A stretch of DNA of 64,000 nt from JBGSTR01 sp963707135 (GCA_963707135.1 CAVPOY010000017.1:1-64000); one strand, 5' to 3'; shown: positions 17,446-28,944, counted from the stretch's first letter. The notes: a model not told the origin generated them from the letters alone. Program-made: numbers and translations.

Positions 17446-18498
17446 ATGTCCGACACCCGCCCCCCGATCGCCGACCTGCTCCGCGAGCGCATCCTGATCC
17501 TGGATGGCGCCATGGGCACCATGATCCAGCGCCTGAAGCTCTCCGAGAGCGACTACCGCGGGGAGCGGTACAAGGACTGGCCCTCGGACCTCAAGGGCAA
17601 CAACGACCTGCTGTGCCTGACCAAACCCGAGGCGATCCGCGCGATCCACGCCCGGTACCTGGAGGCGGGCGCCGACATCCTGGAGACCAACAGCTTCAAC
17701 GGCAACCGGCTCTCCCAGGCGGACTACGGCCTGCAGGAGTACACCACTGAGATCGTCACCGCGTCGGCCCGCCTCGCACGGGAGGTCGCCGACGAATGGA
17801 CCGCCCGCACCCCGGAAAAACCGAGGTACGTGGCCGGCGTGCTCGGCCCGACGAGCAAGACGGCGAGCATCTCGCCTGACGTGAACGACCCCGGTGCGCG
17901 CAACACCAGCTTCGACGAGCTGGTCGACGTCTATCGGGACGCGACCCGCGCGCTGATCGCCGGCGGCGCGGACCTGATCCTGATCGAGACCGTCTTCGAC
18001 ACCCTGAACGCGAAGGCTGCGACCTTCGCCGTCGACCAGGTCTTTGAGGAGGACGGCCTCGCGCTGCCCGTGATGATCTCCGGAACCATCACGGACGCCT
18101 CGGGCAGGACGCTGTCCGGCCAGACCGTCGAGGCCTTCTACAACAGCCTGCGCCACGCCAGGCCGCTCACGATCGGACTGAACTGCGCCCTCGGGCCCGA
18201 CGCGCTGCGCCCCCATGTCGAGGACATGTCCCGAATCGCCGAGTGCTACACCTCGTTTCACCCCAACGCGGGACTGCCGAACGAGATGGGCGAGTACGAC
18301 ATGACGCCGAACGAAATGGCGGAGCACGTCGGGGAATGGGCGGACAGCGGTTTTGTGAACATAGTCGGCGGCTGCTGCGGCAGCACGCCCGAGCACATCC
18401 GGGCCATCGCGGCCAGGGTGGCTGGCAAGAGCCCGCGTTTGCCGAAAGAAGACGACCACCGGATGCGCCTGTCGGGGCTCGAAGCCTTCACCGCCTAA
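17446..18498 (+). CDS. metH: Methionine synthase, homocysteine-binding part (split MetH, first gene)
   Basis: Homocysteine S-methyltransferase module of cobalamin-dependent methionine synthase, encoded as a separate 350-residue protein. It begins RERILILDGAMGTMIQRLKL, the standard MetH N-terminus. The zinc-binding cysteines are visible in GLNCALGPDALRPH and IVGGCCGSTPEHIRAIA. It ends RLSGLEAFTA, just before the linker to the folate domain, and the next gene starts 16 bases later in another frame. The clean domain boundary suggests a natural split rather than a frame error. Confidence 0.92.
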   Translation: MSDTRPPIADLLRERILILDGAMGTMIQRLKLSESDYRGERYKDWPSDLKGNNDLLCLTKPEAIRAIHARYLEAGADILETNSFNGNRLSQADYGLQEYTTEIVTASARLAREVADEWTARTPEKPRYVAGVLGPTSKTASISPDVNDPGARNTSFDELVDVYRDATRALIAGGADLILIETVFDTLNAKAATFAVDQVFEEDGLALPVMISGTITDASGRTLSGQTVEAFYNSLRHARPLTIGLNCALGPDALRPHVEDMSRIAECYTSFHPNAGLPNEMGEYDMTPNEMAEHVGEWADSGFVNIVGGCCGSTPEHIRAIAARVAGKSPRLPKEDDHRMRLSGLEAFTA

Positions 18499-18514
18499 CC
18501 CAGGAATTTGCCGA

Positions 18515-21154
<2,640 letters not shown>

Positions 21155-21324
21155 AACCGCTCGCCGGGTCGCAACGCCCGGTCGAGCGTCTCCTCCTTGC
21201 ACCCGCACCGCCCCGCCACCACAGTTTCCGCGAGGGTGGGCCCGTAGAACGGATCTCGCCCTCATATCGACGTCTAATCAGGAGACCGGCGTGCGCGGCG
21301 CGCGCTGTTGTTGAGGGTAAACGG

Positions 21325-21891
21325 ATGCAAATCCCGATTCGCCACCTACTGGCGCTCGCGGCCCTGGCCGGCGCCGGCTGTGCCCATGACCCGTCGCCGG
21401 AGGCCTACTATGAGGGCGATCCGCAGCAACGGGCGCGCCCGGTCGGCGGGGTCGAGACGGACCCCCGCTATCACGTGCCCCCCGGTCAGGCGCGGGCGCT
21501 GACGATCTACCTGGGATCCCAGACCTTCGAGTACGCCGAGGACGACCAGGTGGTCGCGTCCGGGCCCATTTCGTCCGGCTCCGCGGAGCACCCGACACCG
21601 AGGGGCGACTTTCGCGTGCTAAGCAAGATAAAGGATAAGCGCTCGGGGAAGTACACCAACTACTTCGAGCAGCCGACGCCGATGCCCTACTCGCTTCAAT
21701 TCCACGGGCCCTATTTCGTCCACGAGGGCTGGCTGCCCGGTTACGCGGACTCGCACGGCTGCGTTCGACTGCGCTACGAGGACGCACGGCTCGTCTACGC
21801 CCGCATCAAGGTGGGCGACCGGGTTCGGGTTACGGATCAGGGGAGCGCCCGAGCCGAGACCCCGAGTTACGAACTGCCCCTGGTCTTCTGA
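21325..21891 (+). CDS. L,D-transpeptidase family lipoprotein (YkuD domain)
   Basis: Predicted periplasmic enzyme that makes or remodels 3-3 peptidoglycan cross-links or attaches proteins to peptidoglycan. Start set at MQIPIRHLLALAAL, giving 188 residues with a signal sequence ending LAGAGC (Cys19), a plausible but not perfect lipobox. The YkuD domain spans about 60-175. The catalytic motif is FHGPYFVHEGWLP...DSHGCVRL, with Cys146. The frame is open upstream into metH but that part is not conserved. Monocistronic between metH and the repeat copy at 21992. Confidence 0.85.
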   Translation: MQIPIRHLLALAALAGAGCAHDPSPEAYYEGDPQQRARPVGGVETDPRYHVPPGQARALTIYLGSQTFEYAEDDQVVASGPISSGSAEHPTPRGDFRVLSKIKDKRSGKYTNYFEQPTPMPYSLQFHGPYFVHEGWLPGYADSHGCVRLRYEDARLVYARIKVGDRVRVTDQGSARAETPSYELPLVF

Positions 21892-21991
21892 CGCCGCGCA
21901 GCGGCCGATTCCACGTCCAGAACACGAGCAACATGTCTGCCGCCGAGGCCACTCGGACGCCGCCGCGGATGGGATACAATTCGAGGGGCTA

Positions 21992-22145
21992 GGGAAACGC
22001 TGAGTAACAGCATTTCCCGTCCGGGCCAAGGATGGTCCGGCATTTCCAATCGATGTAAGCCATTGAAGATGCAGCGCTCAGAGAGTCGAGCCTCTCGGAG
22101 CGCGAGCTGATCAAGTTCCAGGATGGCATTTGATCAGCATCTCCC
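21992..22145 (+). repeat. Dispersed structured repeat, full-length copy A
   Basis: A 154-base element homologous over its whole length to the copy at 38810-38962 (opposite orientation) and in part to the short copies at 41960-41996 and 55573-55633. It begins GGGAAACGCTGAGTAA and ends TTGATCAGCATCTCCC, near-inverted termini. Each end folds into a hairpin: GGGAAACGCTG with CAGCATTTCCC on the left, and GATCAAGTTCC with GGCATTTGATC on the right. Two internal hairpins (CCGG..CCA/TGG..CCGG, and GCGCTCAGAGAG with CTCTCGGAGCGC) lie between. It ends 20 bases before the FmdB-type gene and so lies in its leader. Confidence 0.85.
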
Positions 22146-22165
22146 GAGTACAGAGAGCCGCCGTC

Positions 22166-22729
22166 ATGCCCGTCTACGAGTTCTACTGTCCCGACTGCCA
22201 CGCCATCTACAGCTTCTTCTCCCGGCGCATCGATACCGCGACCCGCCCCGACTGCCCGCGTTGCCGCCGGCCAGCCCTTGAGCGGCACGCGAGCCTGTTC
22301 GCGATCAGCCGGAACCGGGGGAAGACCGACGACGGGTCACCCGACGCCGATCTGCCGGAGGGCGTCGACGAGGACAAGCTCATGCGCGCCTTTGCATCCA
22401 TGGCCGGCGATCTCGAGCAGCTGGACGAGAACGACCCCAAGCAGGCGGCCCGGATGATGCGCCGCCTGTTTGCCGAATCCGGGCTCAAGCTCGGCGACGG
22501 AATGGCCGAGGCCATCCGCCGAATGGAGGCCGGAGAGGACCCCGATCAGATCGACGCCGAGCTCGGCGACGTCCTGGAGAACGAGGATCCCTTCGGCGCG
22601 GCGAGCCTGGGCAAGCCGGGCGCCGAAAGACTGAAGCAGCTTCGTCGGGAGTTGCTTCCGCCGGCACGAGACGGGAACTGGTATCCGCTGCGGCCGTCCG
22701 GGCCCTCCCCGGAGAACACCGGGCCCTGA
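22166..22729 (+). CDS. FmdB-type zinc-ribbon protein
   Basis: Start set at MPVYEFYCPDCHAIYSFF (ATG 22166), giving 187 residues. The N-terminal zinc ribbon has CPDC (residues 8-11) and CPRC, as in the putative regulatory FmdB family. The remainder is acidic and helical (DENDPKQAARMMRRLFAESGLKLGDGMAEAIRRMEAGEDPDQIDAELGDVL), as in the longer FmdB-like proteins of proteobacteria. Molecular function is unknown; nucleic-acid or protein binding is inferred only from the ribbon. The repeat element lies in its leader. Confidence 0.8.
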   Translation: MPVYEFYCPDCHAIYSFFSRRIDTATRPDCPRCRRPALERHASLFAISRNRGKTDDGSPDADLPEGVDEDKLMRAFASMAGDLEQLDENDPKQAARMMRRLFAESGLKLGDGMAEAIRRMEAGEDPDQIDAELGDVLENEDPFGAASLGKPGAERLKQLRRELLPPARDGNWYPLRPSGPSPENTGP

Positions 22730-22883
22730 CACCGGTGCTGGAAGGAATGCCGCGGAGGACGGCGCCCGATGCCGTCCAGGCACGGGGTTTTGCGACATCC
22801 GTAGAATCGGCGGCCGTATTGACCCCGAAGCCGCCATGTTACACTGGCGCCGATTTTGCGAACCCGCCAACGCCAACAAGGAC

Positions 22884-23423
22884 ATGACCACTCAGAAGAC
22901 CTTTCTCGTGATCTCGGCGCTGGGCGAGGACCATCCTGGTATCGTCAACCAGCTCTCGAAGACCATTCTTGAGCACGGCTGCAATATCGAGGACAGCCGC
23001 ATGACGGTCCTCGGCGGAGAGTTCGCCGCCATCCTGCTGGTCGAGGGCAAGTGGAACACACTGGCCAAGATCGAAAACTCGCTTCCCGAGCTCGAGCGTC
23101 AGCTCGGCATGACCATCATCTCCAAGCGGACCGGCGAGCGGGCCTCCAGCCGAAACCTGCTGCCCTACGCGGTCGACGTGGTGTCGATGGATCACCCCGG
23201 CATCGTCAACAACCTGGCTGGATTCTTCGCCGACCGCAACATCAACATCGAGGACATGGCCACGAGCACCTACGCCGCGGCGCACACGGGCACGCCGATG
23301 TTCTCGGTACACATGACGGTCGGCATCCCGGCCGACGTCCACATTGCCGGATTGCGCGAGGAATTCATGGATTACTGCGATGGCCTCAATCTGGACGCGG
23401 TCCTGGAGCCGCTGAAGGGCTGA
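22884..23423 (+). CDS. gcvR: ACT-domain protein, glycine cleavage repressor (GcvR) family
   Basis: Start at MTTQKTFLVISALGEDHPG (ATG 22884, preceded by AAGGAC), 179 residues. Two ACT domains: about 6-80 (ISALGEDHPGIVNQLSKTILEHGCNIEDSRMTVLGGEFA) and 90-170 (VDVVSMDHPGIVNNLAGFFADRNINIEDMATSTY). In E. coli GcvR binds GcvA and represses the gcv operon in the absence of glycine. It is followed 47 bases later by bcp, the same order as in E. coli, which supports the assignment. Confidence 0.9.
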   Translation: MTTQKTFLVISALGEDHPGIVNQLSKTILEHGCNIEDSRMTVLGGEFAAILLVEGKWNTLAKIENSLPELERQLGMTIISKRTGERASSRNLLPYAVDVVSMDHPGIVNNLAGFFADRNINIEDMATSTYAAAHTGTPMFSVHMTVGIPADVHIAGLREEFMDYCDGLNLDAVLEPLKG

Positions 23424-23470
23424 GCGCCGGCTCAGGATCCTGATCGTCAATTTCCGCAGGACCTCTCCCA

Positions 23471-23944
23471 ATGCCCCTAGCCATCGGAGAAACCGTCCCG
23501 GACCTGGCGCTGCCCGCCACCGGGGACAAGATCATTCGCCTGGCCGACCTCCGCGGCAAGAACCTGGTGCTCTACTTCTACCCGCGGGCAAGCACGCCGG
23601 GCTGCACGCTGGAGGGACAGTCGTTCCGCGACGCGGCGAACGCGTTCGAGGCGGTCGGCACGACGATCCTGGGCGCCTCGCGCGACGGCATCAAGGCCCA
23701 AGAGAACTTCAAGGCCAAGCAGGGATTTCCTTTCGATTTGCTCTCCGACACCGACGAACTGCTGTGCCGGGCCTTCGACGTCATCAAGCTCAAGAAGCTG
23801 TACGGACGCGAAAGTCTGGGCGTCGAGCGCAGCACCTTCCTCATCGACGCTGACGGTGTCCTTCGACGCGAGTGGCGCAAGGTCAAGGTGAAGGGCCACG
23901 TCGAGGATGTGCTCGCCGCGGCGCGCGCGCTCGCCCAGGACTGA
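23471..23944 (+). CDS. bcp: Thioredoxin-dependent peroxiredoxin (Bcp/PrxQ)
   Basis: Thiol peroxidase that reduces hydrogen and organic peroxides. 157 residues with the thioredoxin fold. The peroxidatic cysteine is C45 in YPRASTPGCTLEG. The usual resolving cysteine five residues on is absent (Q50); another cysteine occurs at C100 (ELLCRAF), so it is either an atypical two-Cys or a one-Cys enzyme. Follows gcvR in the same direction. Confidence 0.94.
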   Translation: MPLAIGETVPDLALPATGDKIIRLADLRGKNLVLYFYPRASTPGCTLEGQSFRDAANAFEAVGTTILGASRDGIKAQENFKAKQGFPFDLLSDTDELLCRAFDVIKLKKLYGRESLGVERSTFLIDADGVLRREWRKVKVKGHVEDVLAAARALAQD

Positions 23945-24020
23945 TCCGCGCTGATTGGCGCGGCCCCAATTGCCACGGGCACAAGACCCCGACGGCGCCC
24001 TAACGGTACGACTTAAGCCA

Positions 24021-25439
24021 ATGATCAAACGCGACAGCGGAAAGACCTGCCTGTTCGTCCTCGACACCAACGTGCTGATGCACGACCCGACGTCCATTTT
24101 CCGCTTCCAGGAGCACGACATCTTCCTGCCGATGGTGGTCCTGGAAGAGCTGGACCGGGGGAAGAAGGGCATGTCAGAGGTCGCCCGAAATGTCCGTCAG
24201 GCTACCCGGTTCCTCGACGAGTTGATGTCGAACGCGGACAAGGAGGCAATCGACGCGGGGCTCCCGATCGGCCCGTTGTCGTCAAACGGCGGCGGCATCG
24301 TGCTCCCGGCGACCGGTCGGTTGTTCTTCCAGACCGCTGCGCTGGACCTCCGACTGCCGGATTCGCTGCCCGGGACCGTGCCGGACAACAACATCCTCGG
24401 CACGGCCCGGGCACTTCGGGATATCCGCGGCGACCGCCAGGTGATCGTCGTCTCCAAGGACATCAACCTGCGCATCAAGGCCGCGGTGCTCGGGATCCCG
24501 GCCGAGGACTACTCGAACGACCAGGTCCTGGACGATGTCACCCTGCTTTACACGGGTCAGGACGCGCTTCCGGCGGACTTCTGGGAGCACCATGACAAAT
24601 CCGTCGACGCCTGGAAGGAGGAGGGCCGCACCTTCTACCGCATCGAGGGACCAGACGTCGCCCACTGGTATCCCAGTCAATGTCTGTACCTCGGCGACGA
24701 CGGCGAGTTCGAGGCGATCGTCCGCGAGAAGCGTAGCGGGAACGAGGCGCTGATCGAGTTGGTCGAGGATTTTCGCTCGGCGAGACACAACGTCTGGGGC
24801 ATCAACGCCCGGAATCGGGAGCAGAACTTCGCGCTGAACATGCTGATGGACCCGGAGCTTGACTTTGTCACGCTGCTCGGGACCGCCGGCACCGGCAAGA
24901 CCCTGCTGGCGCTAGCCGCCGGGCTCACGCAGGTGCTCGACCGCAGCCTCTACCGGGAGATCATCATGACCCGCGTGACGGTCCCGGTCGGCGAGGACAT
25001 CGGGTTCCTTCCGGGTACCGAGGAGGAGAAGATGACGCCGTGGATGGGGGCGCTGATGGACAACCTCGAGGTACTGACGCAGACCGAGGGCGGCGAATGG
25101 GGCCGCGCTGCCACCAACGATCTGGTCCGCAACCGCATCCGGATCCAGTCCCTGAACTTCATGCGCGGCCGCACCTTCCTCAATAAGTACATCATCCTGG
25201 ACGAGGCCCAGAACCTGACCGCGAAGCAGATGAAGACCCTGATCACCCGGGCCGGGCCGGGAACCAAGATCGTCTGCCTGGGCAATATCGCCCAGATCGA
25301 CACCCCCTACCTGACCGAGACCACTTCGGGGCTGACCTACGTGGTCGATCGATTCAAGAACTGGCCCCACGGCGGGCATATCACACTGGTGCGCGGCGAG
25401 CGTTCGCGCCTGGCCGATTTCGCGTCCGCGGAGCTCTGA
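24021..25439 (+). CDS. PIN-PhoH family ATPase (PhoH2-like)
   Basis: Start set at MIKRDSGKTCLFVLDTNVLMHDP (ATG 24021), giving 472 residues. The N-terminal PIN nuclease domain (about 10-140) keeps the acidic residues in LDTNVLMHD and ELDRGKKG. The C-terminal PhoH ATPase (about 250-470) has the Walker A motif GTAGTGKT (about 287-294) and Walker B IILDEAQNLT. The fusion resembles the PhoH2 class of RNA helicase-nucleases. The gene stands alone without a visible antitoxin-like partner. Confidence 0.92.
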   Translation: MIKRDSGKTCLFVLDTNVLMHDPTSIFRFQEHDIFLPMVVLEELDRGKKGMSEVARNVRQATRFLDELMSNADKEAIDAGLPIGPLSSNGGGIVLPATGRLFFQTAALDLRLPDSLPGTVPDNNILGTARALRDIRGDRQVIVVSKDINLRIKAAVLGIPAEDYSNDQVLDDVTLLYTGQDALPADFWEHHDKSVDAWKEEGRTFYRIEGPDVAHWYPSQCLYLGDDGEFEAIVREKRSGNEALIELVEDFRSARHNVWGINARNREQNFALNMLMDPELDFVTLLGTAGTGKTLLALAAGLTQVLDRSLYREIIMTRVTVPVGEDIGFLPGTEEEKMTPWMGALMDNLEVLTQTEGGEWGRAATNDLVRNRIRIQSLNFMRGRTFLNKYIILDEAQNLTAKQMKTLITRAGPGTKIVCLGNIAQIDTPYLTETTSGLTYVVDRFKNWPHGGHITLVRGERSRLADFASAEL

Positions 25440-25615
25440 GGCCGTTCGGCGAGCCGGGACTCCAGACCCGCCGGCTTGCTGTTGCCCAAGAACGTTACTA
25501 CATGGGGAGAGTCGTGGACGCGGTCGACCACATTGCGGCACGACGACTCCGATCACGCGGCCGCCAGCAACAGTGCAGCACTGCGCGGCTTCCACCACCA
25601 ACCGAGGAAAACTCA

Positions 25616-26035
25616 ATGAAAACCCTGCTTTCGGCCACGCTTCTTGCAGCGCTGATCTATGTCCCCTCGCTGTTTGCCGGCGATAAGCTCAATGTCGTCT
25701 ATCATGTGTCCGAGGCGGAGAAGGTCCCGTTCGTGCTGGGGAATATCCAGAATCATATCGACGGCGTCGGCGGCCCGGAGAACGTGCACATCGTGCTCGT
25801 GGTCCATGGACCCGCGATCAATGCCTTCAACGACATCGAGGCGGTCGAGAAGGTTCGCAACGGCACGGCGAAGCTCAAGGAAGAAGGGGTCGAGCTCGCC
25901 ATGTGCGGCAACACCCTGAAGGGGTTCAAGTTGACGCTCGACGAGCTGGTGCCGGGATTCGTCGAGGTGCCGCAGGGTGGCGTCACCAAGATCGCCGAGC
26001 TCCAGTCGCAGGGCTACGTCTACATCCGTCCGTGA
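25616..26035 (+). CDS. Periplasmic DsrE/DsrF-like protein
   Basis: Start at MKTLLSATLLAALIYVPSLFAGDK, behind GAGGAAA; 139 residues with a clear signal peptide cleaved near SLFAG. The mature part matches the DsrE-like fold: KLNVVYHVSEAEKVPFVLGNIQNHIDGVGG, VHIVLVVHGPAINAF and ELAMCGNTLKGFKL, the last holding the single conserved cysteine. Cytoplasmic relatives act in sulfur transfer; the periplasmic members are uncharacterised and may handle thiols or sulfane sulfur. Its stop overlaps the GTG of the next gene. Confidence 0.85.
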   Translation: MKTLLSATLLAALIYVPSLFAGDKLNVVYHVSEAEKVPFVLGNIQNHIDGVGGPENVHIVLVVHGPAINAFNDIEAVEKVRNGTAKLKEEGVELAMCGNTLKGFKLTLDELVPGFVEVPQGGVTKIAELQSQGYVYIRP

Positions 26036-26511
26036 CCGGCGGGCGCCCGGCCACGCCCGCGCTCGAGCGTTTCGTCCGCGAAACGCTCGGCTGTACCTGC
26101 CCAGCGGACGTATTCGAGCGGGTTAAGCACCTTCCGGTCGACAACCGGGCGGGCACGGGACTGACGCGCCGTATCGACGTCGGCGGCCGCCTGTTGATCC
26201 ATGTCTACGAAGTCGCGCACCCCGACGATGCCGTCGCCCGGATCGCCGACTGGGTCGCCGAGGGGCGCGCGGAGCGTGAGCGCGCACGCATGAACCGGCT
26301 AAGGTTGGTCATTGCCGCCGACGCGCTCGATCCCGCGGCGATGCACGCAGTACAGGCCGCGTTCACCGCGGCCCCGCTCGCCGACGAGCGCGCTGCACCT
26401 GCATATCGTAAATCGAAAAGCGGCGGCCTCTCTCTGACGCAGGCGTTCGCCGACCCTTGTCCCGACCGAGCACGCCGTGCGCAAGACCGCCTTTCCACCG
26501 ATCCTCGGTGA
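26032..26511 (+). CDS. Unknown protein coupled to the DsrE-like gene
   Basis: GTG start at 26032 overlaps the preceding stop (GTGA). The first 120 residues read as a coherent protein: PALERFVRETLGCTCPADVFERVKHLPV, VGGRLLIHVYEV, LVIAADALDPAAMHAVQAAF. CTCP might bind metal. After DER (about 26390) coding character drops; reading one base on gives LHLHIVNRKAAASL and a stop near 26450, a more natural end that would not overlap the next gene. I suspect a one-base insertion at 26388-26393. No family is recognised. Confidence 0.6.
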   Translation: MTGGRPATPALERFVRETLGCTCPADVFERVKHLPVDNRAGTGLTRRIDVGGRLLIHVYEVAHPDDAVARIADWVAEGRAERERARMNRLRLVIAADALDPAAMHAVQAAFTAAPLADERAAPAYRKSKSGGLSLTQAFADPCPDRARRAQDRLSTDPR

Positions 26512-27067
26512 TGACCCGAACCTGCTGATCCTGGGGTCCATGCCGGGCGAGGCGTCGCTGCGGGCCAATCGATACTACGCGCATCCGCGAAACGCCTTCT
26601 GGCCGATCATGGGCACCCTGCTCGGCTTCGGGCCGGATGCGGACTACGAGACTCGCACCGCCGCGCTGCGGGCGAACCGGATCGCACTCTGGGACGTCAT
26701 GGCCGAGTGCGAGCGTGTCGGCAGCCTCGATTCCGGGATTCGCCCGACAAGTATCAGGGTCAACGACTTCGCCGCCCTGTTTCGGAAGTGCCCTCAGATC
26801 CGACTGGTCGCCTTCAACGGCGGCACGGCCCAGCGCGAGTACGAACGACAGGTGCTGCCGATGCTCTCCCGGAACGAGATCCGCGTCGACAGGGTCCGGC
26901 TGCCGTCCACCAGCCCGGCCTATGCTGCGATGAGCTTCGACGACAAGCTGCTGGCCTGGTCCGTGCCCGTTAAGCGCCTCGCGGCCGCGGGGACGCCCGG
27001 CGGCGGCAACTCCGGGGCAGCACCGGCTTGCTTCCGACACGTGCTTGAATATAATCGCGTATATTAG
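26477..27067 (+). CDS. DNA-deoxyinosine glycosylase (family 6 uracil-DNA glycosylase superfamily)
   Basis: Predicted base-excision repair enzyme that removes hypoxanthine (deaminated adenine) from DNA. 196 residues from a GTG at 26477. Motifs of this family are visible: LILGSMPGEASL near the N-terminus, YYAHPRNAFWPIMG, and LPSTSPAYAAMSFDDKL near the end. The last 30 residues (after AVKRL-like region) look unconserved. Its 3' end contains the promoter of the following zinc-ribbon gene. Confidence 0.85.
   Translation: MRKTAFPPILGDDPNLLILGSMPGEASLRANRYYAHPRNAFWPIMGTLLGFGPDADYETRTAALRANRIALWDVMAECERVGSLDSGIRPTSIRVNDFAALFRKCPQIRLVAFNGGTAQREYERQVLPMLSRNEIRVDRVRLPSTSPAYAAMSFDDKLLAWSVPVKRLAAAGTPGGGNSGAAPACFRHVLEYNRVY
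27028..27055 (+). promoter_or_regulatory. Sigma-70-type promoter for the small zinc-ribbon gene
   Basis: TTGCTT (27028-27033), 16-base spacer, TATAAT (27050-27055, a perfect -10). Transcription would start near 27062, about 35 bases before the ATG at 27097. The promoter lies inside the 3' end of the glycosylase gene. Confidence 0.55.
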
Positions 27068-27096
27068 AAATCATCGATATTGATTGGAGTCCCACC

Positions 27097-27360
27097 ATGC
27101 CAACCTACGACTATCGCTGCGACAGCAACGGCCGCGTCCTCGAGGTAAACCATAGAATGAGCGAGACCCTCGGCACCTGGGGCGAGCTCTGCGCACGCGC
27201 CGGCGTCGACGAGGGCGACACCCCAAAGGACGCGCCGGTTCATCGCTTGGCCACCGGCGGCAACATCGTATCGAGCAACAGCCTCGGAAGCGGGGCGGCA
27301 CCGGCTCCGTCCTGCGGGACTGGCGCCTGTTGTCCGGGCGGTTACTGCGGGTTGAGTTAG
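27097..27360 (+). CDS. Small zinc-ribbon protein, FmdB-related
   Basis: 87 residues starting MPTYDYRCDSNGRVLEVNHRMSET, with GGAG about eight bases upstream. The N-terminus resembles FmdB-type ribbons but the first CxxC pair is incomplete (CDSN). The tail is cysteine-rich (CGTGACCPGGYCG), a possible metal site. Related small proteins occur widely in proteobacteria without a known role. Has its own promoter (27028-27055). Confidence 0.75.
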   Translation: MPTYDYRCDSNGRVLEVNHRMSETLGTWGELCARAGVDEGDTPKDAPVHRLATGGNIVSSNSLGSGAAPAPSCGTGACCPGGYCGLS

Positions 27361-27389
27361 GCTGAATATTTGCGACCGGTATCCGGCCC

Positions 27390-27428
27390 CCGGGCGGAGA
27401 GGCACCGTGCCTAAAGCCTCTCGCCCGG
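27390..27428. terminator. Hairpin between convergent zinc-ribbon and permease genes
   Basis: Left arm CCGGGCGGAGAGG (27390-27402) pairs with right arm CCTCTCGCCCGG (27417-27428) with one bulged G and a 14-base loop. It lies between two converging genes and could end transcription from either side, but there is no clear T-tract. Confidence 0.45.
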
Positions 27429-27485
27429 ATCTCCACCCGTTGGACCCGGAATAGGTCCTCGGCTCGACCGATCGAATGTCACCGC

Positions 27486-28550
27486 CTAGGCGGTGACCTC
27501 TTCACCATCCGACCTTGGCCAGGCGGTCAGGATCGCCTGCACCAGCGTCGCCAGCGGAATGGCGAAGAACACCCCCCAGAAGCCCCAGATGCCGCCGAAG
27601 ACCAGTATGGCGACGATGATCGCGACCGGATGCAGATCCACGACCTCCGAGAACAGCACCGGAACCAGCACGTTGCCATCGAGTGCCTGGATGATGAAAT
27701 AGGCGCCGGCCAGCCACGCGAACTGCGCCGTCCAGCCCCATTGGAACCAGGCGATCAGCAACACCGGCACCGTGACCACCGACGCGCCGATGTAGGGAAC
27801 TATGACCGATAGACCCACCAACACCGCAAGCAGCATGGAGTAGTTCAGTCCGAAGGCGTAGAAGGTGATGTAGCTGACGCCCCAGACGATCAGGATTTCC
27901 CAGAACTTTCCGCGGACGTAGTTCGATATCTGGCGGTCCACATCCCGCCAGACGTCGTCCGCGATGCGCCGGTGACTGGGCATAAATTGGCGGAACCAGC
28001 TCAGCAGCAGCTCCTTGTCCTTCAGAAAGAAGAACACCAGCAGCGGCATCAGGATCATGTAGACGAGGATGGTGATGATCCCGACGACGCTTGCCAGCGA
28101 CCAGGAGAGGACCCGCTGCCCGAACGATAGCGTCTCGGCGCGGATCGCACCGATCAGCTCCTCGATTTGCTCGGCCGTCACGAGATCCGGATAGCTCACG
28201 GGCAGCGCGGTAAGCTTGTTCGTGCCTTCCGCGATCATTGTCGGCAACGCTTGCACCAGCTCGGTCACCTGGCGCGAGACCAGCGGCATCACGCCGAACA
28301 GCACCAGCACCACGTAGAACAGGAAGCTCATGTAGACGAGGAGCACGCTCGGCAGACGTGGCCAGCCGCGCTCCTCGAGAAAGCTGACCACCCCTTCCAG
28401 CAGATAGGCGATGACAATGCTCGCGAACACCGGCGCAAGCATGTTGCCCAGGGTCAGAATAACGGCGAAGAACGCCAGAAGAAGAAGCGCCAGGAATACG
28501 ACCTGAGGGTCGGAGAAATAGCGCCTGAACCAATTGGCGACGATCTGCAT
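27486..28550 (-). CDS. AI-2E family transporter (PerM-like permease)
   Basis: Inner-membrane protein with about eight predicted membrane segments; start at MQIVANWFRRYFSDPQVVFL (354 residues), which fits the family better than the longer open frame. Segments include VVFLALLLLAFFAVILTL, LVYMSFLFYVVLVLFGVMPL, IITILVYMILMPLLVFFFL and MLLAVLVGLSVIVPYIGASV. The family motif FFLKDKELL and the C-terminal GGIWGFWGVFFAIPLATL are present. Substrates of PerM members differ (AI-2, Na+/H+, unknown), so none is assigned. Starts 13 bases after the preceding unknown gene. Confidence 0.92.
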   Translation of the reverse strand: MQIVANWFRRYFSDPQVVFLALLLLAFFAVILTLGNMLAPVFASIVIAYLLEGVVSFLEERGWPRLPSVLLVYMSFLFYVVLVLFGVMPLVSRQVTELVQALPTMIAEGTNKLTALPVSYPDLVTAEQIEELIGAIRAETLSFGQRVLSWSLASVVGIITILVYMILMPLLVFFFLKDKELLLSWFRQFMPSHRRIADDVWRDVDRQISNYVRGKFWEILIVWGVSYITFYAFGLNYSMLLAVLVGLSVIVPYIGASVVTVPVLLIAWFQWGWTAQFAWLAGAYFIIQALDGNVLVPVLFSEVVDLHPVAIIVAILVFGGIWGFWGVFFAIPLATLVQAILTAWPRSDGEEVTA

Positions 28551-28563
28551 TGGGACGCCGGCT

Positions 28564-28944
28564 CTAGCCTTCGGAATGGTGCCTGGAGAGATAATCCTGG
28601 TAGCGGCGAGCAAAAAGCGCCTCGATCTCGTCAATTACCTCGGCGGCGGCGCGGCCCTGCAGCACGTGCGCCGACATCAGGGCCGAGGTCTCTTCGAGCA
28701 TTGGTCCGCGATCAAGCATCTCGTAGGTCAGCGACAACCGCTTGATCGCGCCGACGACCGTCTCCCGTTCCGGTCGCGGACGATGCCGGGGCTCACGCGG
28801 CGCGCCGCCCCCGGTCGCGGGTTCCGCCCGCTCGCCGAGAAATGCCGCGAACGCGAGCAGCGTCGCCCGGTCGGCCGGGGCAAGCCGGCGGAATAGCTTC
28901 AGGAGCCGGCGCTCATCGCCGGGGCCCGGCGCCGGCATCAACAT
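28564..28944 (-). CDS. Unknown helical protein upstream of the permease
   Basis: 126 residues. Two likely helical segments, DERRLLKLFRRLAPADRATLLAFAAFL (the part recalls sigma-factor or Crp-like helices but is not diagnostic) and RETVVGAIKRLSLTYEMLDRGPMLEETSALMSAHVLQGRAAAEVIDEIEALFARRYQDYL, are separated by a proline-rich linker. It lies 13 bases before the PerM-like gene and is probably co-transcribed with it. I know of no function; similar small genes beside perM occur in other gammaproteobacteria by memory, not checked. Confidence 0.65.
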   Translation of the reverse strand: MLMPAPGPGDERRLLKLFRRLAPADRATLLAFAAFLGERAEPATGGGAPREPRHRPRPERETVVGAIKRLSLTYEMLDRGPMLEETSALMSAHVLQGRAAAEVIDEIEALFARRYQDYLSRHHSEG

